Shown: positions 18,601 to 31,000, numbered from the stretch's first letter. The stretch: DNA of 64,000 nt from Sthenelais limicola (GCA_942159475.1 OW804102.1:22014684-22078683), one strand, 5' to 3'. Program-made: numbers and translations. Notes: generated from the sequence alone by a model not told the origin.

Positions 18601-18965
18601 AAGACCAAAACTTTATAGATTAATTAAGAAATATAGACTGGTGAGATATAGGTAAAGGCACCCGAAAAATTGTCATTGAATACTGAGTTAATTAACTGAA
18701 AGTTATGAAAAGGAATGGAAACATGATCTGAGAATACTCAACATGATATTACTTACAGCGCTAAAAAGTTTTATTCCGAATGTATTAAAGACTAATTTAA
18801 GTATAACAGTGTACCCCTCTCGTCAATGACGACTGGGGATTTGTTCACTGTTTTTTAAAAAAATGTAAACACATCAGAGAACATGGAGACCTCCCTTAGT
18901 CGGAGAACCGTCCTCTGTCAGCGAGAAAATTCGATAATAAAAGTTTCTAATCTAATCTAATCTAA
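15170..18965 (+). mobile_element. Near-complete non-LTR retrotransposon with (TAATC)n tail
   Basis: A single long ORF (15,603-18,623), a ~320-bp 3' UTR and a 3' end of TCTAATCTAATCTAATCTAA at 18,945-18,965. A short-repeat tail instead of poly(A) is typical of the CR1/L2/Rex1-like group. The left boundary is approximate. Only one ORF is visible; an ORF1 is absent or degraded. Confidence 0.7.
15603..18623 (+). CDS. Endonuclease-reverse transcriptase (non-LTR retrotransposon ORF2)
   Basis: 1,006 codons without a break. The AP-endonuclease domain lies at about 45-260: SLNIHSLW near 49, LNETWLD at 76-82, VGDFNVNY at 187-194, SDHKPTY at 252-258. The RT domain lies at about 540-790: LDFRKAFD at 634-641, GVPQGTTLGPLL at 691-702, and the catalytic FADD at 722-725. 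A C-terminal domain ends with the usual FAWNSLQ-type motif near residue 974. It nicks target DNA and copies its own RNA into the site (target-primed reverse transcription). Very A-rich codon use differs from the host exons. Full length and no stops suggest recent activity. The clade (CR1/L2-like) is inferred from tail and motifs. Confidence 0.92.
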   Translation: MYKGKLRKVSRATALKYNNKVSKNKKTNAEYSLSETKQFNETKGLKIISLNIHSLWNKIPEIEVLVKELSTNILCLNETWLDARTYNSLLELEGFNSQRQDRSTDKKTGGGLLTYVSKNLEILPIDENLQTCTNDIEIQTVKIKANNFKITNILNVYRTPSGTLTNAVNTLSSILDLLPKNEEVVMVGDFNVNYAVTSNSKAQLQAIEYNTSLKQVIELPTRITSSTQTTIDLIFTNSKFIKDCGTLNINISDHKPTYLMIKKDKETYRKISFRCRSYKKLDEELLTTRLQSRDWAELLKSENPETCWNMMLAIILEEIDTMCPIREMKNVKARKSWITGDLLNLMKERDRLFKAAKKYKNLGLLDQAKQLRRRTNHLARNLKKKHIKEEIEINKNNPNKFWNCQGPLLNNTKKTQNQEIILEKNNVPVKSNKVPDEFNDFFASIGNNLAGKITPPTPDENRKYKISGVTDGPEDRNQTQQKFTFEPITAEKIKITIGEISSTKSSGFENLPSWLLKEILKILSEQMARIINLTVSQSIIPKSWKESKVTPLFKTGPTTDPSNYRPVSSISLPAKLLEKTMHKQIMSYLENNNLLYEYQYGFRQGRSTKEALVNYMLDIYTNMNEDRITRAAYLDFRKAFDTVNHARLLEKVEQIGISNKELDWIKNYLTERYQKVSTNKSQSQERLISCGVPQGTTLGPLLFSIYINDMPKFVTKSKIQLFADDTIIYASGTNTLEATNLLQQDLNAIIYWCKINKISLNLTKSKIQTFFGNQALRSRWAREQQQPQQPNIVLSLDGIPMEDVETYKYLGVEIDRNLKFKPLISKLTNAMNYKSWQIAKLSGKIPKETMLLIYKVMVLPLIDQADFLHDSHAVNSTNRLQIIQNKILRKIYGLPSRANVDNIHIEKNVLTLKHRRRLHLLQVGHGLARDPRYIDVRNLNTRNFAQGRKTLKQIVPKNEQLRKSILYRIPFAWNSLQTVAHRIGDKKGFKILAKNDLIWQDQNFID

Positions 18966-19840
18966 TTATAACCTGGCTTTTCCTGGTCCAGGCCTTAGAA
19001 TGTGATTTTCCTATTTCTGCCATATATGTCACATGACTCAGTTGTGTCCCCCGGAGGGTGCCGCTTAGGTACCAATCAATCCCATGTAGGTGTCACCGCA
19101 TTCGCTCTATTTCAGAGAAAGGATGTATGCTCAAAACGATACACAAACACCTTTTTACAGGGATCTGATATGTCTAGTAATTTCCGTTGCCACAGAACTC
19201 CCCCTGAATATCGCTAGATTGTTGTTTTAAAGTAGTATAGTCACCATAGCATGAATAAAGGAGTAATGGACGTTTTCCCCTCCTCTGCCATGCGTTGGCC
19301 CTGCTCATATGACAGGCAAAGTTCTGAGCCTCGGTTGGGTCTCGCAGCTTTGTTTTTTTATCTCTTGGTCACGTAGATGCTGTCATTCTATGCGACAGGG
19401 ATGGAGGGTGGGTTGGCGTGGTTGGTGGTGATGGCAAAGGCAGGAGAAACAACATATACCCATAATAATGTTTCACACATAAGTACCCATCGATACTCAA
19501 TGGGCTATCGCTAATACAAAAGGAAAAAATTAGCGTTCAGGCCAGCGCTAGCATATCGCCACTCTTCCTGGACATAGAAATAGATTTTATATTTCCATAG
19601 AACTATAATCTATTTTTTTTTTATCAAAAAAATGAAATGAAATGTATTTTACTGCAAACAAATATTGAAGTAGCTGCTAAAGATGAATATGTTTATAGAA
19701 GAAACACATAAAGTGGTGGAGTAAATATTGATTTTGAGTTCCTATTTCAATTATAAGCATTTTACTTTTTTGAGTGAGTGGCCGCCAATACACTATAGTT
19801 GAAACAGGTTCCACTATTTATATCGGCCTACAGGCTACTA
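18966..19840. other. Intergenic stretch, no gene seen
   Basis: One 71-codon ORF (19,002-19,217) has no recognisable features. No exon-like splice pairs were seen. Confidence 0.4.
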
Positions 19841-19854
19841 GTTTATTCCATCGA

Positions 19855-20105
19855 CCCACGCATATAGATATAGGGTCTATCACAGTCTGAATCATGTGAT
19901 CATTGACTCCACCTTCCTATTGGCAAACTATTTTTGTCGTCAGTCAGCAATAGTGGAAAGACTGCTTTTTGAGGTGTAGGCTGTGATAGACCTACCTTAG
20001 CGCATGTATACACTCTGTTCGAGACCTACTTAGAGTAAACATCAAAGCGACCCAATGGTAACCCTACGGCAAGCCGCTCCAAGTAGATCTCGAATAGAGT
20101 GTAGT
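19855..20105. repeat. Two consecutive inverted repeats upstream of the 15-exon gene
   Basis: First pair: CGCATATAGATATAGGGTCTATCACAG at 19,859 against CTGTGATAGACCTACC at 19,980. Second pair: ACACTCTGTTCGAGACCTACTT at 20,011 against AAGTAGATCTCGAATAGAGTGTA at 20,080. They look like decayed MITE ends and lie within 350 bp of the start codon at 20,347. Confidence 0.5.
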
Positions 20106-20179
20106 GCTGTATTTATAGACTAACAGGCTACTAGCCTGAAAAAAAAACACCACACGAACTATCCAGTCACCGCGTGTCT

Positions 20180-20346
20180 GATTCCCTCGATAGAGCGCGG
20201 GAATTAGTTTCAATCACTGAATGAGATGGCGCCACTGACTAAACAAACAACATGGCGCCTTGGAGCGATGTAAACAACACGCCTGTCATTTAACTCTGTG
20301 GATATGCAACCAATTATGTCTGGAAAAGGATCGCTGAAGGCCAAAT
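20180..20346 (+). promoter_or_regulatory. Probable TATA-less promoter / 5' UTR of the 15-exon gene
   Basis: A locally GC-richer stretch with two ATGGCGCC motifs (20,226 and 20,252), reminiscent of the ATGGCG core found at many TATA-less animal promoters. Two upstream AUGs open short frames: 13 codons from 20,252, and one from 20,304 that overlaps the main start. An in-frame TGA twelve bases before the ATG at 20,347 means that coding cannot begin earlier on this exon. Transcription start not determined. Confidence 0.4.
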
Positions 20347-20396
20347 ATGCCTACTGCCGCGGATAAAATGTCATATTATGACCGTGGACAAAAGGG
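20347..20396 (+). CDS. 15-exon gene, exon 1 (start codon)
   Basis: ATG at 20,347 with A at -3; the peptide reads MPTAADKMSYYDRGQK plus two bases of the next codon. Donor GG|GTGAGT. A second in-frame ATG at 20,368 (also A at -3) is an alternative start. Phase 2 matches exon 2, which supports this otherwise very short exon. Confidence 0.6.
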
Positions 20397-23300
20397 GTGA
20401 GTCAAAATGTATTTAGTTAGGGTGAAATTGCCTTAGATAACCAGCAACAAGTGGTTGTTAGCCCTTGAGTCTTGAAGCAGTTCACGAAGGCTTGACGTGA
20501 TTGACATATTTCCAATGGACTATAATAGCCTAGCCTGCCTTTAGTCTTAGAAAAATATGAATCTTTATGGAATACTCGATCCAGTTGTCAACTATTCGGC
20601 TCACTATTGATCCGGTGGACTCTAGCTGTGGGCATGTTGATGTTGTATCTCAGCTGTTATTTATTATTATGCATCACTCAATGCATATCAATATTAGACC
20701 GAATATTCAACCCATATAATATTATGCTAATAAGTATCATGTACCGTTAATATATTGTTCGATATATGAACGGGCATGTTCTGATTGTAATTGTTCTATC
20801 TCATCTTTTATATGTTTCAATGTATAGTCTTTAGGCTAGGCCTACGATACAGTAGTATAGGCTATAGTAGTCTATAGGCCCATGACTGACATGATTGATC
20901 AAGATTAATTGTCTATATTTTTATTATAAGTAAATTATCTTTTTATCATAAATAAAAACATTTTCATTATAAACCTCAAATTAAATGCTATGATTAATGC
21001 ATACTCATTGAATCGATTGACTGAGTTCTTTATTTCTAAATCAGAAAATTGCTCAAATTATAGGCTAGACTATGATTGAATCGATTGATTAGGTTCTTTA
21101 TTTCTAAATGATCAATAAAAATACCCATTTCGTATAATTAGCTAAATTGTCTTTTAACGAGTAACATCATTTAAAATATTAACAATGCACCAAGAATGAC
21201 TATTTGGTTAGCCCACCAGCACAATAGTACGACCATACATGGGTCAGATTTTCAGAAAATGTACAATTGGCAGCTGTACACATTGAGTAAATTCTGCTAA
21301 ATTAGGCTGCAATTTGGCCTACTAGGGAAATTCGAGTATATTCGGCATTGCTTTGATTCTAGCAATCTGTTTGGTTAGGTAGAACTGTATTTTGAACTTT
21401 ATTTCCATCTGAAATTTGGGTTATTTGAGAGGATTGGTGAAGTTGAATTGTACATTTTCTGAAAATCTGACCCACATAGGTATATATGCATAGAGCATTA
21501 GAGGTACCGTAGGCCTATACAATGGTCCTTTCTAGAGATCAGCCTATAGATCGATTTGTTCCATGGAGGAAGTATGTTGCTCTTTTTACACCTTTCCTTG
21601 TTTACATTACACTCAATCCCTCCTCCGAATTCGAGCCAAATAAAGCCACTCTGGCCTTGATGTATTTGGCTGAGGCCACAGCGGAGACCAACAGGCCTTC
21701 CGACTCCGACAATCCGGATCAAAGTGAACCGGCTTATATAATATAGTGAGGTCGACCAACAATGTACGGTTTGTTACAGTTATCAGCCCTTATCATGATA
21801 AGTATACCCACGGATTTCCCTACAGTCAGTATGTCGCGTCCACTATAAAGGTTTGTGATAAATGAAACTTTGCAATCTTTAGTCATACATTAATGGGAAG
21901 ACGTATTGATTTGGAAAGTTTAATAGAAAATTGAGAGAAATGGAGATCGAAGAGATAGTGCACGAAGAATCAGAATACAGGAAGTATTACTGGAGGAGAA
22001 AACAATATAAGGGGAAAAGAATGATGAAATAACAGATCAGTGCGATTCATAGGGCTCTTGATATCTTCGAGGACAGAAATTAACACATCGGCCTTCAGAT
22101 AAAAAGAAAATCTGTATAGGGGATTTTCCTTTACATCCAGAATATTCAAGCGAAATTGTTTGGTATTCGATCCTGATTTTCGGTTAGAAGTATTAAAAGA
22201 AAAAAACGCAGACATTTGTACTTTTTTTGTTTTTTTTTGTTTTAGCTTTTGGGTGATTATGAATACAACTTTAAATTCACCCTAACATTTGAGGACAAAA
22301 TCTGCGATCTGGAAACCTCTCTTTATTACTGTTATACCAAGTCCATTTACTGTACGTTTCTATCATAGCTATAGATACCTTTCTCTAATCCGGACACCCC
22401 GCCATTCAGATCCCAGTCCAAGGATCATGCTATTGTAAATAGATTCTTTACAGTGAGTCTGCAACAGTGGCTATTACACTATCCACTCTTGCCTCTCACG
22501 TTTCTGTATTGATCGAAATAAGAACCGGAGAAGAGTGTTATTGATTTCCTATACACAGTGGCAAAGGTAAATACAGCACAATCAAGCCTGTCCGTTGACA
22601 GTATTGTGATTCCATTTATATCAATTTCACGGTGCTCCCCTTTAAATAATATATATTTCTGATTCTGCCGATAGAGGAGGAGGTTACGTATGTCTCTTGC
22701 CAAATAGAAATCCCCCTGTTGAAGGTTAGAAAAAGCTAAAGATGCAGAGAAAAGGGTATATACTATTTTTGTTTTTGTTACGATAAAACTGGGAAGGATC
22801 TGGACTTGGGAGTGTCTATTGGTTCCGATGGGTCAGCTGCGAATTTCTGAGCTCTTCGTGATAAAAGAGTTGCACTCTATAGCTCGGGGGCTCACATGTA
22901 TAAATAACACTATGACTAATAGTCAGTAAAATACTCACTTGATATGAATATTATATATGATATATATAATATTATTTATTTATTTAGAAACAGTGCATAT
23001 GTCTGTCATGATTACATCATGGTGTAACATGTTCCTTTTATAGCGATACTTTAGCGCTTTCTTCATATAAAGGGGAGTGGACCAATAACTGAGTTGATAT
23101 GCCGGTGCCGGTGCCAGTGCATAAGGACAGTCTCTATACTACTCAGGGCAGATGGGGATGTGTATAAGGACTGAGTCCCTATACTACTCAGGGTAGTTAG
23201 GGACGTGTATAAGGACTGAGTCTCTATACTACTCAGGGTAGTTAGGGACGTGTATAAGGACTGAGTCTCTATACTACTCAGGGTAGTTAGGGATGTGTAT

Positions 23301-26300
23301 AAGGACTGAGTCCCTATACTACTCAGGGTAGATAGGGATGTGTATATAAGGACTGAGTCCCTATACTACTCAGGGTAGGTAGGGATGTGTATAAGGACTG
23401 AGTCCCTATACTACTCAGGGTAGATGTGGATGTGTATAAGGACTGAGTCTCTATACTACTCAGAGTAGATGTGGATGTGTATAAGGACTGAGTCCCTATA
23501 CTACTCAGGGTAGATGGGGATGTATATAAGGACTGAGTCCCTATACTACTCAGGGTAGATGGGGACGTGTATAAGGACTGAGTCCCTATACTACTCAGGG
23601 TAGATAGGGATGTGTATAAGGACTGAGTCCCTATACTACTCAGGGTAGATGAGGATGTATATAAGGACTGAGTCCCTATACTACTCAGGGTAGGTAGGGA
23701 CGTGTATAAGGACTGAGTCCCTATACTACTCAGGGTAGGTAGGGATGTGTATAAGGACTGAGTCTCTATACTACTCAGGGTAGATAGGGATGCGTATAAG
23801 GACTGAGTCCCTATACTACTCAGGGTAGATGTGGATGTATATAAGGACTGAGTCCCTATACTACTCAGGGTAGATGGGGACGTGTATAAGGACTGAGTCT
23901 CTATACTACTCAGGGTAGATAGGGATGTGTATAAGGACTGAGTCTCTATACTACTAAGGGTAGATGGGGATGTGTATAAGGACTGAGTCTCTATACTACT
24001 CACGGTAGATGGGGATGTGTATAAGGACTGAGTCCCTATACTACTCAGGGTAGATGTGGACGTGTATAAGGACTGAGTCTCTATACTACTCAGGGTAGAT
24101 AGGGATGCGTATAAGGACTGAGTCCCTATACTACTCAGGGTAGATGGGGATGTATATAAGGACTGAGTCCCTATACTACTCAGGGTAGATGTGGACGTGT
24201 ATAAGGACTGAGTCTCTATACTACTCAGGGTAGATAGGGATGTGTATAAGGACTGAGTCCCTATACTACTCAGGGTAGATAGGGATGTGTATAAGGACTG
24301 AGTCCCTATACTACTCAGGGTAGATGGGGATGTGTATAAGGACTGAGTCCCTATACTACTCAGGGTAGATGGGGACGTGTATAAGGACTGAGTCCCTATA
24401 CTACTCAGGGTAGGTAGGGATGTGTATAAGGACTGAGTCTCTATACTACTCAGGGTAGTTAGGGATGTGTATAAGGACTGAGTCCCTATACTACTCAGGA
24501 TAGGTAGGGATGTGTATATAAGGACTGAGTCCCTATACTACTCAGGGTAGATGGGGATGTGTATAAGGACTGAGTCCCTATACTACTCAGGGTAGTTAGG
24601 GATGTGTATAAGGACTGAGTCTCTATACTACTCAGGGTAGATGGGGATGTGTATACGGACTGAGTCTCTATACTACTCAGGGTAGATGTGGATGTGTATA
24701 AGGACTGAGTCCCTATACTACTCAGGGTAGATAGGGATGTGTATAAGGACTGAGTCTCTATACTACTCAGGGTAGATAGGGATGTGCATAAGGACTGAGT
24801 CCCTATACTACTCAGGGTAGATAGGGATGTGTATAAGGACTGAGTCTCTATACTACTCAGGGTAGGTAGGGATGTGTATAAGGACTGAGTCCCTATACTA
24901 CTCAGGGCAGATGGGGATGTGTATAAGGACTGAGTCCCTATACTACTCAGGGTAGGTAGGGATGTGTATATAAGGACTGAGTCCCTATACTACTCAGGGT
25001 AGATAGGGATGTGTATAAGGACTGAGTCCCTATACTACTCAGGGTAGGTAGGGATGTGTATAAGGACTGAGTCTCTATACTACTCAGGGTAGATGTGGAT
25101 GTGTATAAGGACTGAGTCTCTATACTACTCAGAGTAGATGTGGATGTGTATAAGGACTGAGTCCCTATACTACTCAGGGTAGATGGGGATGTATATAAGG
25201 ACTGAGTCCCTATACTACTCAGGGTAGATGGGGACGTGTATAAGGACTGAGTCCCTATACTACTCAGGGTAGATAGGGATGTGTATAAGGACTGAGTCCC
25301 TATACTACTCAGGGTAGATGAGGATGTATATAAGGACTGAGTCCCTATACTACTCAGGGTAGGTAGGGACGTGTATAAGGACTGAGTCCCTATACTACTC
25401 AGGGTAGGTAGGGATGTGTATAAGGACTGAGTCTCTATACTACTCAGGGTAGATAGGGATGCGTATAAGGACTGAATCCCTATACTACTCAGGGTAGATG
25501 TGGATGTATATAAGGACTGAGTCCCTATACTACTCAGGGTAGATGGGGATGTGTATAAGGACTGAGTCTCTATACTACTCAGGGTAGATAGGGATGTGTA
25601 TAAGGACTGAGTCTCTATACTACTAAGGGTAGATGGGGATGTGTATAAGGACTGAGTCTCTATACTACTCACGGTAGATGGGGATGTGTATAAGGACTGA
25701 GTCCCTATACTACTCAGGGTAGATGTGGACGTGTATAAGGACTGAGTCTCTATACTACTCAGGGTAGATAGGGATGCGTATAAGGACTGAGTCCCTATAC
25801 TACTCAGGGTAGATGGGGATGTATATAAGGACTGAGTCCCTATACTACTCAGGGTAGATGGGGACGTGTATAAGGACTGAGTCTCTATACTACTCAGGGT
25901 AGATAGGGATGTGTATAAGGACTGAGTCCCTATACTACTCAGGGTAGATGGGGATGTGTATAAGGACTGAGTCCCTATACTACTCAGGGTAGATAGGGAT
26001 GTGTATAAGGACTGAGTCTCTATACTACTCAGGGTAGATAGGGATGTGTATATAGGGACTGAGTCCCTATACTACTCAGGGTAGATGGGGACGTGTATAA
26101 GGACTGAGTCTCTATACTACTCAGGGTAGGTAGGGATGTGTATATAGGGACTGAGTCCCTATACTACTCAGGGTAGATAGGGACGTGTATAAGGACTGAG
26201 TCTCTATACTACTCAGGGTAGTTAGGGATGTGTATAAGGACTGAGTCCCTATACTACTCAGGGCAGATGGGGATGTGTATAAGGACTGAGTCTCTATACT

Positions 26301-28022
26301 ACTCAGGGTAGGTAGGGATGTGTATAAGGACTGAGTCCCTATACTACTCAGGGTAGATGCGGATGTGTATAAGGACTGAGTCCCTAAACTACTCAGGGTA
26401 GTTAGGGATGTGTATAAGGACTGAGTTTTCTTGATCTAAAAATTATATTACATAATAATAAAATTTTACCATTTTCTGTCTCAGGTACCGAGCAGGAGGT
26501 GATCCCTGGCCACCAGCCTCCGACACGCCCCCTGGTGAGCGCTACGTGAGGGAGCCTCACAGTGGACGCTATGTGCGCACGCCCCCTGCCAGGCTGCCAG
26601 AGTAAGTACACAACGTTTTAGGTACACGTTCTAGATACACGTTTTAGGTACACGTTCTAGGTACATGTTCTAGGTACACGTTTTAGGTACATGTTTTAAA
26701 TTTAGGTACACGTTTTTCAATTATAAAGTCCTATAACATCAACAGGGATGAAAGTCTTCAGTATATGTACAGAAATCAGTATTTTATAACTTCCAAAAGT
26801 TGTTAAATATCCTCATTCTAACCAAATTTCGTCAATTTAAAAGTGAAATCAAAATTTAACTCAAAATTTGAGTGGCCATATAAATTTCGTCGACATTTTG
26901 AAAGTTAAAATTCTCAAAAACTAATTTCTCACAACTACTGTCTTAAAAAATCTGTTTAAAATATTCTTTACGTGTAGTAGTGGCCCTAATACACTGTTTT
27001 TTGTGTGAAAAGTTTCAGTTTTTTTGGCGTACCCCAAATTGCACACCTCCATCAAAGAAATTACACTATAGGGAGATGTATAGGCTAGCCCTCGTCCCCA
27101 AGACAGTCTTATTTGTAGGGCCCTGGTGCAGGTCTAGTACTCCTGACTCTGATAAGTAGTGATTCTAATATGGCAGATTTTAATTTTGTTTTAATTTTTG
27201 TTTAACAAATCAGACTTAAAAGCAAGTCCAGGAGATGTATCCCGTGATTAACAAAGAACTGGTCTCGATTGATATCAAAGACTAGGAAAGACTAGGATTA
27301 CTAGAACCTAACCCCATCACTTAACATCTAATAAAAACCACACTATAAGGATTCTTAAGCAATCAACTCCGGTCTCTGTGTTGATACTGTCTAATATTAG
27401 TATCCCAGCGAAATACTGTTTCTGTTTGTAAAGAACACATATTCTTGACACAGTGTATGATAGATAAACAAATCCCACCACATGACTTATTAATTATGCA
27501 TATAGTGAGCCATGGGTCTAGACACAAATCCATAATTAAGATACGTTATGAGTGTATGGTATAACACAGGTTTTAATTACGTCATCGATTGATGTTGGGC
27601 CATTTTTATGGCAAACATTGATCAGGCAAACACAACAAATATTACCCAACATAATATAACTCATGGCCAAGCGCTGTCGTTGGACTAAAACATTGGGTGC
27701 TTGCTTTTGTCCAGAATATTCCCCATAATGTACATCGATAATGGTATTATTATTCAATGGAGCCAAAAGTTCCTTTACTTCACTAAAAAACATGTTCATG
27801 AATGACAGTTACATTTTGGCCCCAGGCTCTTTTTTGTTCTTTTAAACCATAATATACAAATTTGTAGAATATCTGATTATTTGGTGAAGGTTAGTGTGGA
27901 AATATATGTATAGTATAACCCCGAAAAAGGCAGGGTTTTCCCTACATAGACAAGTCTCCGGCGCACCGCCGGAGACATTATGACGGCCGCCGGAGACTCA
28001 ATAAGGCCCGCCGTTAAACAAA

Positions 28023-28053
<31 letters not shown>

Positions 28054-31000
28054 TTAAATTAAAAAAAAAAAATTGGATTGGGAAATATGGGACTGGGAAA
28101 TTTGTTCCAAATATGTTATGCTGTCACATCATTAGATCAAATATTTTTCATCAATACTCAAATGAAAAATTGGTAGGAAACCAGGTTTGAATTTTCAAGG
28201 CCATTCAATAGATTGCAGTAACAGTATTCAAGGCTTAAAAAAGATTCTCCAGGCCATTCGGCCAAAAATGGCCCATCTTCTAGGCTTTTGAATTCCTGGC
28301 CTTGTACTGATTTCATGTATATTTTTTTATATTTTAACAGGGGGCCCCCTATTCTTCATGTTTCTAGTTGTATATTACTCTAAAAGTTTCCTGAATTTAG
28401 GATATAATGACATTTGTGATGTGTCACAGGAAAATGAGTCACAAGTTGCAAACAAATTGTTATTCAAGATATTATACAGTGTGCAACATAGTTAATTGGG
28501 AGACCAGAGACCGTCGGTCTCTGTCAAATTGTAACAGTGGAGACCGACAGGATTTTACAGAGACCGAAACTGAAAGGGGGTATTAATATGGTAAATAACA
28601 TGCAGAAAATAAGATTGTCTAAGACAGGGCCAGGTAGACTGTTACCTCTACCTCTACTGGTGTAGAGGTACTGTTTTTGTAATACATGAGATACTCTCAA
28701 CGTCAGTTATGCCATTATTTAATATAATAACTATTCTTATTAGTCAGAATCTGATGCGATGAGAAATTTCAAGAGTTAAGAGTCATTAAAAAAATAACCC
28801 AGAATAAGAAAAGTTAGATAAGATAATGTTATCACATGTTCATTTCATTGGGGACAGTCAGACTCAGCCTAATATCAATATCAGAGACCAACACAAATTC
28901 AATGGAGACTTGGGCGTTGGTCTCTGGGTTATGTTGCACATTGATTATAGTTGAAAAAATGAGATCAAGCAGACTGATGATAGTAAACATTATGATTATA
29001 GCTAATAAGTATTTCTATATTTCAAGTTTGATATTTTTATTTTTGAAAAAGTTTTGCAATATCTCTGGGTGGATATTTACTATTAAATTGGCTAAATATA
29101 CTCTATAAAATTACCATAGAAATGCAATGATATATTTAATACACTATCTTGAAATTTAGTAACTTTATGCATGCTATGAAAAAAGTGTTAAGCACCCCAA
29201 AAATGAAAACATTCCTGCAGAGACATCTTGGGAAAAAACACTGAAAAATATCAATTTTGTGACTTGTGACTCATTTTCTTGAACACATCACATTTTTTAT
29301 TTATATGGTAAAATTGAATTGGAAACTTTCGATGTTGGCCTTGTTTTGATAGGCCATTTTGATATATCCTTGTTTTGTGGTAGTATATCTTAAACACAAG
29401 AATGTGTGACTCAAGAATTTTTTTCCCATTTCTTTGACCAGAAACAGTCTATATACTAAAGTTTCAGAAACATTATATTTTGACTTATGTTTGCCCTTAA
29501 GTTTAAACAGGTGACAAATAGTTTGAAAAAGTGCAAATATACTATCATAATCAATTGGCAGATTATTTACAACTCTCTTTCCAGGAAATTATGTATACTT
29601 TTCTGACCAATCTTACAGCAATAATCAGCTCAAAAGTAATTGAAATTGGCTTCAAACTTCAACAATTTGCTTCTGATTTTTCTAAATTTCCTGGGGGAGG
29701 CCCCCACCAGCAAGACCCCCACCAGCAAGAGGGGGAAACCCCCTCTTGCATTCTCCCCCCGGACCACAGAAGCGGCCCGGGGTAGCGGCTCTGCCGCTAA
29801 ACCTCTGAATTTCATCTCATACCACCGGAGACCTCCCAAAACCTGTGGAAAACCCTGAAAGGTATATTATTATAAATAGTGATGAAGTTTTTCATATGGT
29901 ATAAATAAAGCTAACTTTGTTATCAATGTTTGGCATATGTATCTCTGTGAGTGAAAGTGTGTTGGAGTAATGTCGGTAATGGCACAGGATAGTGTTGACT
30001 GATCAGATAATAATCTACTGTCTGAATTGTTCCCATTAGAATATCAACACCCAATGGCAACGACACCTACCGTTCTACAGAGGATCTTCGGGGTCAACAC
30101 TATGACAGGGTCCCACCGGTACGAACTGCATTTGAAAAGTGAGTATTCAAAGAAAAAGATTTGTTGAGAACCTAGAATTGTCCATCTATGAGTTCATGCA
30201 AGCGATTGCAGGTGATAAATATGAGCATCAGGTATAGTATATTTCGCCTCTGTCTTTCCCTCATTCTCACCCCTATTTTTCTCATTCTCTCTCACTCATT
30301 GTTCCTGTCCCGGCCTGTCTCTGTCTGGCGGTTTCTGTCTCTTGTCTTTGTCTGTGCTTCTCTCTCTATGTATCTCTCTCTCTCTCTCTGTCTCTCCCTC
30401 TCTGTGTCGCTATCTCTCTCTCTCTTTCTCTCTCATCTCCTCTCTCTGTGTTCATATCTGTCTATGTCCCCTCTCTCCTCTCTCTCTCTCCTCTCTTTTT
30501 TTCTCTCTCTCTCTGCCCCCTCTATCTCTCTGTCCGCCCTTTCTCTGTCCCCCTTCTATCTCTCCTCTCTATCTCTCAAGAATCAGATGGGGACCCAATA
30601 TCAACGCCAATAGATGAATAGATGAACGGATAAACAAGCAAACAAATAAAATAAATAAAAAAAAATGTTTCAGTCCCCAAACGGCCAGAGAGAGCCCCAC
30701 CACATGGGGTGCAGCAGACACGAGGAGTAACTACTCATCGGATGACGTAGCACCCTACTCCCAACCCCACCCTGCCTACCCCTACTCTACACAACCTCCT
30801 CCAGGCTACCCAGTTACCATGGCAGCGCCTCAACTTCCGGGCGCCATGTACTACCCCACTCCTGTTATGGTAAGTTTCAACACTAAAAGGAGAATATTAA
30901 TGCAACATGTTTTATCAATCGGGGTTAATGCATGATCATTGCGTAAATTACATATACACAAGTTGCAACAATTCTGTTTTTGTCAGAATTGTCAGCTATA

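Larger units (their letters stand above)
20397..26484 (+). other. Intron 1 of the 15-exon gene
   Basis: 6.1 kb. It holds a GGGTCAG-family MITE (21,241-21,473), a candidate pogo-like terminus near 22,375-22,425, and the 45-bp minisatellite (23,106-26,428) that stops about 55 bp from the acceptor TTTTCTGTCTCAG. Short ORFs at 21,498-21,746 (both strands), 21,970-22,215 and 22,479-22,703 show no recognisable features. Confidence 0.6.
27931..29857. mobile_element. Inverted-repeat DNA transposon (outer element of a nest), 'CAGGGTTTTCC' ends
   Basis: The left end CAGGGTTTTCCCTACATAG (with GTCTCCGGCG further in) is mirrored by the right end, whose reverse complement starts CAGGGTTTTCCACAGGTTTT and then GGTCTCCGG. 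AAAGG lies directly outside both ends (27,926-27,930; 29,858-29,862), a possible 5-bp target duplication. CAGGG ends recall hAT elements, but those make 8-bp duplications, so the class is open. It contains a poly-A tract and two further nested elements. No transposase was seen. Confidence 0.6.

Noticed and set aside
21498..21746. 74-codon ORFs on both strands at the same place
   Set aside because: Both strands are open over the same bases, neither shows motifs or splice sites, and the region lies in an intron next to a MITE. Cannot be supported.
23323..24003. 226-codon minus ORF as a gene
   Set aside because: Entirely tandem repeat with no start context, splice sites or unique sequence; treated as a repeat artefact and only mentioned as a low-interest finding.
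30188..30617. Ser/Leu-rich ORFs of 141 and 91 codons
   Set aside because: Produced by the CT-rich tract in intron 3; no real coding signal.
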